DNA from: JBJMQS01 sp045802605
GTDB taxonomy: Bacteria > Planctomycetota > Planctomycetia > Gemmatales > Gemmataceae
Direction: 5' to 3'
NCBI GenBank assembly: GCA_045802605.1
Contig: JBJMQS010000040.1
Span: forward strand, 22,210 to 86,209
Length of the DNA: 64,000 bases
A program made the position numbers and the translations under genes. Positions 33,646-42,453 of the stretch are shown piece after piece. The notes under the pieces are model-generated. The model saw nothing but the letters and a program-made list of their open reading frames with translations. It did not search any database and was not told the DNA's origin. How positions within the stretch are numbered: position 1 is the stretch's first letter; every line of letters starts with the position of its first letter.

Positions 33646-34067
33646 CCGTCGAATTCTTGGATCAATTGTTTGAATCGCGGATCGGTCCGAATGGACTCCA
33701 GATCTTTATCGTCGCGCATGTAACGGAAATCGCGGTATCCCAATTCCACGGCTTTTCGAAGTGTCTTGAACGCCGAATCGGGCCGATTCAACAGCGCCAA
33801 CGAACAAGCCAGGTTGTAATGGGCCAGCGCGTCATCGGGCCCTAGTTGGATCAGCTTTTGATCAACTTCCAAGCCCTCGTTGACTCGGCCTTTTATGGTG
33901 AGATTGTTGCCGTGAGCGCGAAGGACATCGACGAAAGTGCCGCAACGGCCCAGGATGCCAGAAAAGAAATCCAGCTCGAAATCGAGCTGAGTTTTTTCGA
34001 TGACTTGCAGTAACGCACTGGTCAATGTTTGCGATTGTTCGACAGTGCGCTTCGCCGGTTGCGGCAT
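33639..34067 (-). CDS. small TPR-containing protein
   Basis: The 142-residue protein has one or two TPR-like helical pairs: LGPDDALAHYNLACSLALLN followed by RPDSAFKTLRKAVELG (about 75-110). The TPR segment is typical of protein-protein interaction modules. The N-terminal half (LDFELDFFSGILGRCG) is not recognised. The stop sits at the metK terminator, so the two genes converge. The neighbouring metallophosphoesterase gene is upstream on the same strand with a 59-base gap. No function is assigned. Confidence 0.75.
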   Translation of the reverse strand: MPQPAKRTVEQSQTLTSALLQVIEKTQLDFELDFFSGILGRCGTFVDVLRAHGNNLTIKGRVNEGLEVDQKLIQLGPDDALAHYNLACSLALLNRPDSAFKTLRKAVELGYRDFRYMRDDKDLESIRTDPRFKQLIQEFDGK

Positions 34068-34126
34068 TGAAGAGACTCCGGTCAGACATCCGAATTATAA
34101 GCGGAAGTGGATCGTTCTGCCAAGCG

Positions 34127-35002
34127 TTAAGCGTGGCGGCGCAACTGAAAAACTGCGACCTCAGGCCGCACGCCGTACCGGAATCGGACGCCGCAGCCGA
34201 CCCCTTTGTTGACGTAGAGCTGCGTCGGTCCATGCCGGTAGAGGCCGGCAGCGTACCGTTTCGCCTTCTTACTCAGAGTCACCCGGCCGAACTTCGCGAA
34301 ATTCACTTGGCCGCCGTGGGTGTGGCCCGAGAGCATGAGATCGCAGCGGTGGTCGCTGAGCCGTTCGATCGTCCGCGGATTGTGCGCCAAGAGGACTCGA
34401 GGGGTGGCAGAATTCAGTCCCTCGAACGCCTGATCGACATCGCAACGCCGGCTCCAGAGGTCGTCCACGCCGGCGAGGTGCAATTCTTCGTCGCCGCGCC
34501 GTAGCGTGACGGATTCGTTTTCCAGCACGCGGACGCCGCGGGCCGCCAACGCATCGGTGATCGTTTGCGAAAGGTGCCGATATCGCCGCACGCCTAGAGC
34601 ATTGCGAATGGAATGGTCGTGATTGCCGAGAACTGCATAGACCCCGTGCTTTGCCGACAGGCCCGTGAGGCTATCCGCCGCTTCTTCGACGTGACGGAAA
34701 CCCTTGTGGACAAAGTCGCCCGTCAACGCGATGACATCCGCCGATTCAGCGCCTGCGCGAGAAATGGCGTCGTCGAGATAACCGGGAGGCAGATGCCGGC
34801 CACAATGCATATCGGAGATTTGAACGATCCGAAAGCCGTCAAATGAGTCAGGCAGATCGGCGATTGAAACTTCGAAGCGATTGATTTCAAGCCAGGTGGG
34901 TTCGATCTGCCGGGCATAGCTCAACTTGGCCCAATTGCGACCGAGCCACCGAGCGAAGCGATAGCTGGGGCGTCTGGCATCGGGCCGCTTTTGGCGAATC
35001 AT
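34127..35002 (-). CDS. metallophosphoesterase (YkuE-like)
   Basis: The 291-residue protein has the calcineurin-like signature: D64-M-H66 (ISDMHCG), TGDF (94-97), GNHDH (126-130) and SGHTHGGQ near residue 230, with the intervening His residues expected for two metal ions. The final part, LYVNKGVGCG, fits the YkuE/UDP-2,3-diacylglucosamine-like branch of the family. No clear signal peptide is seen, although residues 1-35 are basic. It should hydrolyse a phosphomonoester or phosphodiester; the substrate is unknown. Confidence 0.88.
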   Translation of the reverse strand: MIRQKRPDARRPSYRFARWLGRNWAKLSYARQIEPTWLEINRFEVSIADLPDSFDGFRIVQISDMHCGRHLPPGYLDDAISRAGAESADVIALTGDFVHKGFRHVEEAADSLTGLSAKHGVYAVLGNHDHSIRNALGVRRYRHLSQTITDALAARGVRVLENESVTLRRGDEELHLAGVDDLWSRRCDVDQAFEGLNSATPRVLLAHNPRTIERLSDHRCDLMLSGHTHGGQVNFAKFGRVTLSKKAKRYAAGLYRHGPTQLYVNKGVGCGVRFRYGVRPEVAVFQLRRHA

Positions 35003-35103
35003 AAGAGATACCGCGTCGAACTGGTCATTTGAAAATCATACGGCCGGCGGGAAGGGCTATCAAATCCGCCGGCCGTTCAGGTGTCGAATTAAGGTTTCTA
35101 AGG

Positions 35104-35547
35104 CTAAAAGTCGCCCTCTTCATCGTCTTCTTCTTCATCCTCGTCGTCGTCATCTTCCTCATCATCATCGGCGTCATCATCGAGATCGTCGTCGAATTCT
35201 TCGTCGTCGAAGTCCTCGTCCTCCAGCTCATCGTCGAGGTCATCGTCGAAATCGTCATCATCGAGGTCGTCATCTTCGAGATCGTCATCCTCGTCGTCTT
35301 CATCATCGTCGTCGTCTTCTTCGTCCTCATCTTCGGCGTCGTCTTCGTCGCGCGCGTAAATCGGCAAGGCGCGCCACGCCGCGGCGCGGCGCTCATCTTC
35401 CAGCGCCAGCGCGAGGATTTCCGGACTGACCCAAGTAAAACCGCCGAGCATCGTGTTAACCCTCAACTCGAGTTGCAAGTTCATGCCGGCAGCCTCAGCG
35501 ACTGTCCGGAATTCATCATCCAAATCACGAACCGAATGACACCTCAT
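35104..35547 (-). CDS. poly-acidic tail protein
   Basis: The 147-residue protein has an ordinary N-terminal part (about 1-66, including LQLELRVNTMLGGFTWVSPE) followed by about 80 residues that are almost entirely Asp and Glu. The tail is coded by GAT/GAC/GAA/GAG codons, giving a biased, repeat-like DNA stretch. The ATG at 35547 has GGGG upstream; the ATG at residue 22 is an alternative. Such acidic tails occur in nucleic-acid mimics, metal or cation buffers and chaperone partners, but no role can be assigned. Confidence 0.7.
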   Translation of the reverse strand: MRCHSVRDLDDEFRTVAEAAGMNLQLELRVNTMLGGFTWVSPEILALALEDERRAAAWRALPIYARDEDDAEDEDEEDDDDDEDDEDDDLEDDDLDDDDFDDDLDDELEDEDFDDEEFDDDLDDDADDDEEDDDDEDEEEDDEEGDF

Positions 35548-35785
35548 TTAGTCCCCGCTATCGGCGTTTGCATTACGCCACTGGAGGGGAGATCGCCAAT
35601 TCCTATCACTCCGAAGCTATGCAATCGGGGCAACCGTCGTCTCCGGCGAACCTGTCACCCTAGCGCGAGTTTAGGGATTCTCGGCAAATCGTCCCCGACC
35701 TTTTAGAAATCCGCGCAGTGCCCGTCAAGCACTCGCTGAGAGGTTTCTGAACAATTGGCGACGGACAATAAAACTCTTCGGAATT

Positions 35786-36253
35786 TCAGCCTAATGCGCG
35801 GCGTTTTTGGGCGATGAACGGTAGGTGGTGCTGGATGTGTCCCACAGCCCCGACAAGCATCTCTTGGAGTGTTCGCACACCCCTTTCGCTGTGAATGCCC
35901 GAGCGCGCGAAGGCTTCGAGCGGCAGCGTCTTCAGAATCCGTGCCATCGATCGGCGGGTCAAATCGATCAACGACACTTCTTCCTCAAGATCACGATCGT
36001 GATACGCAAGCTTCTTTGCAAACAGATCCTGGTCGGCCCCCATCAACAGCGGATTCTCGAGTGCAATGATTCGCTTCATGCGATCGACATAGACCGGTTC
36101 AAAATCGGCGAGATGACAAATGACCTCCAACGTGCTCCACTGGCCTGGAATGGGCCGAGCGCGAACTTGATCGTGCGACATGCCCGCGACCGCATCGCGG
36201 AGCGAATTCGCTCCCGCCAGATACTCTTTGATTAATTCCGTGGGAATTGGCAT
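35786..36253 (-). CDS. DinB-family four-helix protein
   Basis: The 155-residue protein fits the DinB/YfiT fold: an early helix with QWSTLEVICHLADFE (metal-binding His47), then a His pair near residues 138-143 (GAVGHIQHHLPF). Three His residues at these positions bind a divalent metal in the family. Members often act as thiol transferases (bacillithiol or mycothiol S-transferases) or have unknown roles. It stands alone between the poly-acidic gene and the ABC ATPase. Confidence 0.88.
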   Translation of the reverse strand: MPIPTELIKEYLAGANSLRDAVAGMSHDQVRARPIPGQWSTLEVICHLADFEPVYVDRMKRIIALENPLLMGADQDLFAKKLAYHDRDLEEEVSLIDLTRRSMARILKTLPLEAFARSGIHSERGVRTLQEMLVGAVGHIQHHLPFIAQKRRALG

Positions 36254-36319
36254 GGCGGCTCCGGTGTGATGGCGTGATCCGGAGTGGGTTCTAGCAATGT
36301 GAGCAATATCCGGCAGGAC

Positions 36320-37372
36320 CTAACCGGCTTTTCGCGACAGTCCTTCACGCAGCAAGTTGACCTGCTGCCGGCGCTGTGCTTCGGGCGCGTATGGATCAAA
36401 CTCGATTGCCGGGCCGCAAATGTGCTGGAGCACCAAGAATGACCGGCGGCGAAGTTCCAGATCGCGCCGCTCCATCAACTCCAAGAGCAATGGCACCGAT
36501 GTGCCGCCCCGTCGCACTAACTCAGTGACTATGGCCGGAGTCTTCGCGTTGTCTTTCAGTCCTTCGATAATCGAATCCATGTCTAAGGGCGGAGTCGTCT
36601 CGGTGCGCGTGTGCGCCGCCGGGACGTAATCCTCGAAGGTGTCGCCGAGGTAGTTTCGGATCGCTACCGGATCGTGGATGATCTCCTTGGGCGTGCCATG
36701 GATCAGTACCTGGCCATCCTTAATCAAATAACTGCGGTGGGTGATCTTGAGCACATCGCGCACATTGTGGTCGGTAAGCAAAATGCCAATGCCTTGCCGA
36801 GCCAGTTCACGAATGATCTTCTGAATGTCGGAGTTGGTCAAAGGATCGACAGCTGCGAATGGCTCGTCGAGCAGGATCAAGTTCGGCTCGCACACCAAGC
36901 ACCGCGCGATTTCCAGCCGGCGCTTTTCGCCGCCTGAGATCCGAGCTGCCGAGTTCTTGCGAATATGCGTCAGACCGAATTGCTCGAGCACTGCGTCCGT
37001 GCGGTCCCAGCGTTCGTTGCGTCGGAGTTTTCGGCCCAGCGACCGGCAAATCGGCAACGCTTCCAGAATCGCCAGAATGTTTTGCTCGACCGAGAGTTTG
37101 CGAAAGACCGAGGACTCTTGCGACAGATAGCCCATCCCAAGCCGGGCCCGGCGATACATTGGCCAATCGGTGACATCTTCGCCGTTGAACTGTACCGTGC
37201 CGTCGTCGGGGACGACCTGGCCGGTCGTCATGCGGAAGCTGGTGGTCTTGCCGGCACCATTAGGACCCAGGAGGCCCACGACCTCGCCGGCATCCACTTG
37301 GAAGCAGACGCCATCGACGACCTTCCGGCGGCCATAGTACTTGACTAAGCCGCGCACCTCGAGAATTGCCAT
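36320..37372 (-). CDS. lptB: LptB-type ABC transporter ATPase with C-terminal extension
   Basis: The 350-residue protein is an ABC ATPase whose first 245 residues match LptB: Walker A GPNGAGKTT (36-44), signature ISGGEKRRLEIAR (145-157), Walker B LILLDEP (165-171) and switch His202 (LLTDHNVRD). LptB powers lipopolysaccharide export from the inner membrane. Residues about 260-350 are an added helical region (LLELMERRDLELRRRSFLVLQHI) resembling HEAT-like repeats, absent from the standard 240-residue LptB. kdsB elsewhere in the window fits an LPS pathway. lptC, lptA and lptF/G are not adjacent. The assignment to LptB rather than a branched-chain amino acid transporter rests on the motif context. 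Confidence 0.85.
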   Translation of the reverse strand: MAILEVRGLVKYYGRRKVVDGVCFQVDAGEVVGLLGPNGAGKTTSFRMTTGQVVPDDGTVQFNGEDVTDWPMYRRARLGMGYLSQESSVFRKLSVEQNILAILEALPICRSLGRKLRRNERWDRTDAVLEQFGLTHIRKNSAARISGGEKRRLEIARCLVCEPNLILLDEPFAAVDPLTNSDIQKIIRELARQGIGILLTDHNVRDVLKITHRSYLIKDGQVLIHGTPKEIIHDPVAIRNYLGDTFEDYVPAAHTRTETTPPLDMDSIIEGLKDNAKTPAIVTELVRRGGTSVPLLLELMERRDLELRRRSFLVLQHICGPAIEFDPYAPEAQRRQQVNLLREGLSRKAG

Positions 37373-37756
37373 CCGTGGTCCTCAGTGCGGCGCAAATCCT
37401 AGCAACCCAAGGAAATAACCGTATTTCGCCAGACTCGCAAGGTCAGGGCGAACTGCGCGTCTTTCGTTTCGTTTGACGATTTCGCCCCGCCGCCCCGCCG
37501 CCCTTGCGATTGATGAGATGAATCAGCCTAAGTTAGCACCAGTGCACTGCTTACACAAAATGCATTCGAAAACACGGGCAAGTCAACATATGCGGCTCGC
37601 AAGTCAATATGCGGTAATGACTTGCCGCATTCTCTGTGCGCGCGCATTGGCGCGAGGTATGCTGACCGGTAGGTTGGTTAAGTCCAAATCCCGTGGTGGG
37701 CGGTGGGTGGCCGAGTGGCCGCTTGCAGGCCCCACGCTCCTGAGGTTTATCCCTCC
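37373..37756. promoter_or_regulatory. upstream region of the DHH phosphoesterase gene
   Basis: This 384-base region carries no credible gene. The sequence CAAGTCAACATATGCGG (37579-37595) is repeated as CAAGTCAATATGCGG (37600-37614), and the complement TGACTTGCCGCA follows at 37618-37629. That gives three CAAGTCA units, two direct and one inverted, as an operator might. An ORF beginning at 37473 in another frame looks like noise. Confidence 0.4.
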
Positions 37757-38854
37757 ATGCCGCAACGCGGCGACGAACCTGGTATTAGACGCCCCTCAAT
37801 TTCTACAGCCACAACGAAGTCCGATCGATTCCTCGCGAAACTCGCTGACGCTTCGCGCGTAACCTTCGTTTCCCACGTATATCCCGACCCGGACAGTCTG
37901 GGCAGCATGCTGGGTCTTGCGCACTTGGTCGAGTCGTGTCTCTGCATCCCCACGCGCATCACCCGCGACGGGCCGGTCAGCCGAGCCGAGAATCGCGCGA
38001 TGGTCGAGCTACTTGATCTGGAGCTCGAACCGATTGACGAAGTGAAGTGGGATCCCGATGAAGCAGTAGTGATGGTAGATAGCCAGCCCAATACCGGCCG
38101 GCACAATATCGACGAGGACGAGATTCCACTGGTGGCCGTCATCGATCACCATGCAACCGCCGGCGACATCGACGGGGTGCCGTTCACCGATATTCGAAGG
38201 AACCTCGGGGCCACCTGCTCGCTGGTCACGCAGTATCTGATCGAGCAAGACGTCGAGATTCCGAAGCGGGTCGCGACTGGCCTGTTTTATGGCATCGAAA
38301 CCGAGGTCAGCGGCTACCCGCGCGAAGCCGGGCCGCTGGATGAATCCGCGCTGTTGCATCTTTACGCCATCTGCGATAAGGACCTGCTGTCGCGCATTCG
38401 CAATGCTCGGCTGCCGATCTGCCACTTCGAGACGATGCTTCTCGCGCTGCAGAACTCGTTCATCTACGATCGCTTGATCATCAGTTGGATTGACGATCTG
38501 CCGCAGCCCGAACTCGCAGCGGAAGTCTGCGACTTCCTGATCCGCTTTGAAGAAGTCGATTGGGCCGTCTGTGCCGGCGTGCATGGCGAGCAGTTGATGT
38601 TGTCGGCTCGCACCGCGGTCCGCGGGGAGAATGCCGGCGATGTGCTGCGAACTGTGGTGGGCCGACTCGGCAAGGCCGGCGGTCACGACCGCCGCGCTGG
38701 CGGCTGCATTCCCTTGGCGAGCACTTCCGAAAATGCCATCGAGGAAATGCAGTCAGAATTGCGTCGGCGTCTTTTGAAGGCACTCAAGATCGACGAGTGC
38801 CGCGGGCAGCGGCTGGTGCCGTTGCGGGAGATGCTGCAGAACCTCCAGAGCTAA
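37757..38854 (+). CDS. DHH-family phosphoesterase (oligoribonuclease/NrnA-like)
   Basis: The 365-residue protein has the DHH motif at 130-132 (AVIDHHATAG) and the first metal motif YPDPDSLG (about 42-49; the usual form is HxxPDxDAxG). A second Asp lies in VMVDSQ (106-109), and the C-terminal DHHA1 glycine motif GGHDRRAGG is near residue 315. Such enzymes hydrolyse short oligoribonucleotides or cyclic dinucleotide products (pApA, pGpG). The start at 37757 has GAGG 11 bases upstream, which is weak, so the true start may be slightly different. The sppA gene follows 3 bases after its stop. Confidence 0.82.
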   Translation: MPQRGDEPGIRRPSISTATTKSDRFLAKLADASRVTFVSHVYPDPDSLGSMLGLAHLVESCLCIPTRITRDGPVSRAENRAMVELLDLELEPIDEVKWDPDEAVVMVDSQPNTGRHNIDEDEIPLVAVIDHHATAGDIDGVPFTDIRRNLGATCSLVTQYLIEQDVEIPKRVATGLFYGIETEVSGYPREAGPLDESALLHLYAICDKDLLSRIRNARLPICHFETMLLALQNSFIYDRLIISWIDDLPQPELAAEVCDFLIRFEEVDWAVCAGVHGEQLMLSARTAVRGENAGDVLRTVVGRLGKAGGHDRRAGGCIPLASTSENAIEEMQSELRRRLLKALKIDECRGQRLVPLREMLQNLQS

Positions 38855-38857
38855 ACT

Positions 38858-40021
38858 ATGTCACAAGATTTGCCGCCTGTCGCCCGCCCTTACTATCCGC
38901 CACCACCACCCCGACGCAGCCGCGTCGGGTTGTTTTTCTTGTGGCTGTTTTTCATTCTCTCCATTGCTCTGAATGTCTTGCTGTGCGGCGGAGTGCTTCT
39001 ACTCTCCGGCGCCCGCGGTGCAGAAGGCGTGTTGCCGCTCAATGAGCGCTACTTGTCCGGCACGACCAACGCCGCTGACAAAGTGGCTGTCATCCGCATG
39101 GACGGCGCGATCATGGATGGCCTGCTCGGCTTCGTGCACAAACAGATCGATGAGGCCGCGTCAGACAATTCGGTAAAGGCCGTGGTGCTGCATGTTAATA
39201 GTCCTGGCGGCACGATCACCGGCAGCGATGATCTCTTGGAACGCTTGATTCAACTGCGCGACGGCACGACTCCGAAATACAAAGGCAAATCAAATCCCAA
39301 GCCGATCGTCGTATCGATGGGCTCAGTCGCGGCATCGGGTGGCTACTACATCTCGATGGCGGCGGCGAAAGATCCGAACGGTCCGCAAAAGAAGATTTTT
39401 GCCGAGCGAACCTGTATCACCGGTTCAATTGGTGTGTACGCGTCGCTACCCAACGCCAAGGGGCTCGGCGACAAGATCGGTCTGAAGATGGAAATGATCA
39501 AAGCCGGCGACATCAAAGGCAGTGGATCACTGTTTCACGACATGACGCCAGCCGAGCGTCAGCCGTGGCAGGACATGGTGGCCTCGTCGTATCAGCAATT
39601 CATCGAAGTCGTGGAGACGGGCCGGCCTGAATTGAAGGGCAAGCTCACCGAGAACCTGTTCCCGCCAAAAGAAATCCCAACGTATGACGACAAAGGTAAC
39701 GTCGCCAACGCCAACGGCGCGACCTACACCCGCAAGCGAGCCGACGGCGGTATCTTCACCGCGAAAGAAGCTCTAGAGAATGGTCTGATCGACGCCATCG
39801 GCCGGCTCGACGACTCGGCAGCAGAGGCTGCGAGTCAAGCGAAGCTCGTGGACTATCGCGTGATTCGGTACGAAAAGCCGATCACGATTTGGGGAGCGCT
39901 CGCTGGCGAAGATACCAGTGCTTCGTCGGAACTCAAAATCCTCTCGCACATCGATCTTGCCCCGCGGCTGTGGTATTTGATGCCCAGCGCAGAGGGTGCG
40001 GCGCGGGTTGGCGCACGGTAA
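38858..40021 (+). CDS. sppA: signal peptide peptidase SppA-type S49 protease
   Basis: The 387-residue protein has a Pro/Arg-rich N-terminus, one transmembrane helix (about 22-48, GLFFLWLFFILSIALNVLL) and an S49 protease domain. Motifs include VLHVNSPGGTITGSDDL and SMGSVAASGGYY, with Ser160 the likely nucleophile; a downstream Lys in the GLKMEMIKAGDIKG segment would be the general base. It degrades leftover signal peptides in the membrane. It follows the DHH gene by 3 bases, so both are probably co-transcribed. The domain is single (not the fused dimer of E. coli). Confidence 0.9.
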   Translation: MSQDLPPVARPYYPPPPPRRSRVGLFFLWLFFILSIALNVLLCGGVLLLSGARGAEGVLPLNERYLSGTTNAADKVAVIRMDGAIMDGLLGFVHKQIDEAASDNSVKAVVLHVNSPGGTITGSDDLLERLIQLRDGTTPKYKGKSNPKPIVVSMGSVAASGGYYISMAAAKDPNGPQKKIFAERTCITGSIGVYASLPNAKGLGDKIGLKMEMIKAGDIKGSGSLFHDMTPAERQPWQDMVASSYQQFIEVVETGRPELKGKLTENLFPPKEIPTYDDKGNVANANGATYTRKRADGGIFTAKEALENGLIDAIGRLDDSAAEAASQAKLVDYRVIRYEKPITIWGALAGEDTSASSELKILSHIDLAPRLWYLMPSAEGAARVGAR

Positions 40022-40044
40022 CGCCAATGTCACTGACCCTTTGC

Positions 40045-40128
40045 GAGCACGGCGGGGATAAACCCCGCCGCTCTTTTGCGTTTGATTTGTGGTATTAAGG
40101 AGCGGCGGGGTTTATCCCCGCCGTGCCT
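40045..40128. terminator. nested inverted repeat between sppA and pabB
   Basis: The arm GAGCACGGCGGGGATAAACC...(40045-40072) is mirrored by the segment 40100-40128, and each arm is also a palindrome by itself (GGCGGGG ATAAA CCCCGCC). The right arm overlaps the last codons and stop of pabB (40112-40114). It probably ends transcription from both sides. Confidence 0.7.
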
Positions 40129-41518
40129 CGAGTGCCCGCAACATCCCTTCGGCTTTCGCTAGGGTCTCTTCGTATTCCGCGTCCGGATCAGAGTCGGCGA
40201 CGATGCCGGCGCCAACGGGGAATGTGACAAAGCGATTATCCACGGTCATCGTGCGAATCAAGATATTCGTGTCCATCGTGCCGTTGAAGCCGAGATAACC
40301 CAGGCAACCGCAATAGGCTCCACGAGCGTCCGGTTCCAACTCCGCGATGATCTGCATCGCACGGACCTTCGGCGCACCGGTCACCGACCCGCCGGGAAAC
40401 GCGGCACACAAGAGATCAAGCGCGGCCTTGTCTTTGCGAAGTTGACCGGTGATCTCCGAAACGAGGTGATGCACGTTGCGATAGCTTGCGGGTTCGCAGA
40501 CGCGTTTCACTTTGACTGAGCCGTACTCGCACACCTTTCCAAGATCGTTGCGAAGCAAATCGATAATCATCACGTTTTCGGCGCGATCCTTTTCGCTGGC
40601 TAGTAACTCGGCGAGACTTGCACGGTCGCGGAGAGGATCTTCAAAACGCGGACGTGTACCTTTAATCGGGCGCGTGGTGACGCGGCCTGCAGCATCAACA
40701 CGAAGAAACTCTTCCGGCGAGCTGCTCACAATGCAACACACATCTGGCGCGGCCGCGGCGTCAAAAAATGCGCAAAAAGCGCTCGGACAATGGATTCTCA
40801 ATCGCTCATAGAGCGGGAGCGGCCAAGGTCCGCGAGCCGTGATGAGCTTTTGAGCGGCATTGACCTGGAAACAATCGCCTTCGCGAATGTAGTCGATGGC
40901 TCTCGAAGCGGCCGAGCAGAAATCTGTGCGGGAAAAGTTCGAACCCACCCGTGTATTTTGCAACTGATTTTCAAGCCAAACAGTGCCAATGAGGCATCCA
41001 TAGCTTCGCGGTGCTGGTGGCGTCTCCATCCAACTTCGCACTTGCGTCATCCGTCGTTTTGCCGAGTCGTTGCCTTTACCAGTTGCCACAATCCACGCTC
41101 GATTCTCCGGATGGTCCCAACTAATCACCCAGTCGTAGACCCCGACAGCCAAATCAGGAGTGCTAGCTCTCCGCTTGGGTCGCGGTAGTTTTTCAAACAG
41201 ATGTCCTAACTCGTATCCAAACAGCCCCGCGATGCCGCCCTGGAACGGTGGTAGGCCTGGAACATTTGCAAGTTTGTGATCCGTTAGAATCTCCGCTAGT
41301 TCGCTGATCCGCGGCGGTTCCGGGTCATCCGTTCGTCCGCTGATCCAGCGAACCGGATCCGCCGCAGCATACGAATACCGATTGAACTCATTCGGATTGA
41401 TCGCGCGATCCGCACTGTCGAGGAACAACAGATGCGGCAGTCCAGCGAGGCGCTTCGCCGTCTCCCAGGGATCGGGCGGCGGAATGAGTTCCTCGATGAG
41501 CGGCAGGTCATGAGCCAT
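40112..41518 (-). CDS. pabB: aminodeoxychorismate synthase component I
   Basis: The 468-residue chorismate-binding enzyme has the PIKGTRPR motif (PabB-type Lys; TrpE has PIAGT) and the C-terminal segments LRNDLGKVCEYGSV, FPGGSVTGAPKVRAM and GYLGFNGTMDTNILIRT. These favour aminodeoxychorismate synthase (for p-aminobenzoate and folate) over anthranilate synthase. The first 180 residues are the smaller N-terminal lobe. No pabA/trpG partner lies next to it. The last codons lie in the strong palindrome at 40045-40128. The start is the ATG at 41518. Confidence 0.9.
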   Translation of the reverse strand: MAHDLPLIEELIPPPDPWETAKRLAGLPHLLFLDSADRAINPNEFNRYSYAAADPVRWISGRTDDPEPPRISELAEILTDHKLANVPGLPPFQGGIAGLFGYELGHLFEKLPRPKRRASTPDLAVGVYDWVISWDHPENRAWIVATGKGNDSAKRRMTQVRSWMETPPAPRSYGCLIGTVWLENQLQNTRVGSNFSRTDFCSAASRAIDYIREGDCFQVNAAQKLITARGPWPLPLYERLRIHCPSAFCAFFDAAAAPDVCCIVSSSPEEFLRVDAAGRVTTRPIKGTRPRFEDPLRDRASLAELLASEKDRAENVMIIDLLRNDLGKVCEYGSVKVKRVCEPASYRNVHHLVSEITGQLRKDKAALDLLCAAFPGGSVTGAPKVRAMQIIAELEPDARGAYCGCLGYLGFNGTMDTNILIRTMTVDNRFVTFPVGAGIVADSDPDAEYEETLAKAEGMLRALEARRG

Positions 41519-41598
41519 GAGAGCATTCTAAGAGCGGTCGTGGAACATCGAAATTGATTGCAGCAGTCGGGCAAAATCTGCCGATTATCCAGACACAC

Positions 41599-42447
41599 AT
41601 GAACGCGCTACCCACCTTGCCGGATTATGAGCTCGAAAAGGAACTTGGCGGCGGCCCGCTGACGCAGGTCTTTGCCGCCCGGCATCGCCAGGGCGGCTTT
41701 CGCTGCGCCGTCAAACTGCTTCGGCCTGAGTGGGCCAATGACGCGAATGCTCAACAGCTCCTCCGCCGGGAAGCCCGGGCCGGCTTATCGGCACGCCATC
41801 GCCATCTGGTAAAGCTGCTTGACGCGCAGGTCATGCGTGAGCCGTACTACATCGTCATGGAACTACTCGGCGGCGAATCGCTCCGCGCTCGCTTGCGGCG
41901 AGAATACACGCTGGAGCCGCGCATTGCCTTCTGGATCGCCCGACAAATAGCGGAGGCATTGCTCGCACTCCACAAGATCGGCTTCGTCCACGCCGACATC
42001 AAGCCCGACAACATCCGCATGCTCGACGCCGGTACCGCGACGCTCATCGACCTCGGCTTCACTCATCGCCCCGGCGAGAACCAAGCCTTGGCCCGCGATG
42101 GCTACTTGTTTGCCACGGCCGACTACCTCGCGCCAGAACTGTGCGACTTGAAGCAAGATCATTCCTACGCCAGCGACTGGTTCAGCTTCGGGCTGACGCT
42201 GTTTGAAATGTTGACGGGTACACGTCCGTTTGCCTCGGTCAGCCCCATCGAGACGTTGATTCAGCACCGTGACATCGATGTCACGCCGGTTGTCCGCAAG
42301 GCCGCCCGAAACTGGCAGCCCCGCCTGGCGTGGCTCGTCGAGAATCTGCTGAAGCGCAAGCCGACCGATCGGCCCAATGGCGCGATGGTGCTGCACGAAT
42401 TGACGGCACTAGAAATCGCGGCACTGAGCGTTCGACGGGCAGCATAG
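41599..42447 (+). CDS. Ser/Thr protein kinase (soluble, kinase domain only)
   Basis: The 282-residue protein is essentially a bare Hanks-type kinase domain. It has the VAIK lysine Lys39 (RCAVKLL), the helix-C Glu near 58, the catalytic loop HADIKPDN (131-138; Ala replaces the usual Arg of HRD) and a metal motif DLG (151-153) in place of DFG. The glycine loop is weak (ELGGGPLTQVF). The APE-type segment is present as LAPEL. The start ATG at 41599 is preferred to an upstream TTG. There are no transmembrane or sensor regions, so it is cytosolic. It may be of low activity or selective, given the altered loops. Confidence 0.88.
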   Translation: MNALPTLPDYELEKELGGGPLTQVFAARHRQGGFRCAVKLLRPEWANDANAQQLLRREARAGLSARHRHLVKLLDAQVMREPYYIVMELLGGESLRARLRREYTLEPRIAFWIARQIAEALLALHKIGFVHADIKPDNIRMLDAGTATLIDLGFTHRPGENQALARDGYLFATADYLAPELCDLKQDHSYASDWFSFGLTLFEMLTGTRPFASVSPIETLIQHRDIDVTPVVRKAARNWQPRLAWLVENLLKRKPTDRPNGAMVLHELTALEIAALSVRRAA

Positions 42448-42453
42448 GTCTTT

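Noticed and set aside
37473..37862. 129-residue plus-strand frame upstream of the DHH gene
   Set aside because: No ribosome-binding site, no similarity, and it overlaps the DHH gene start in another frame.
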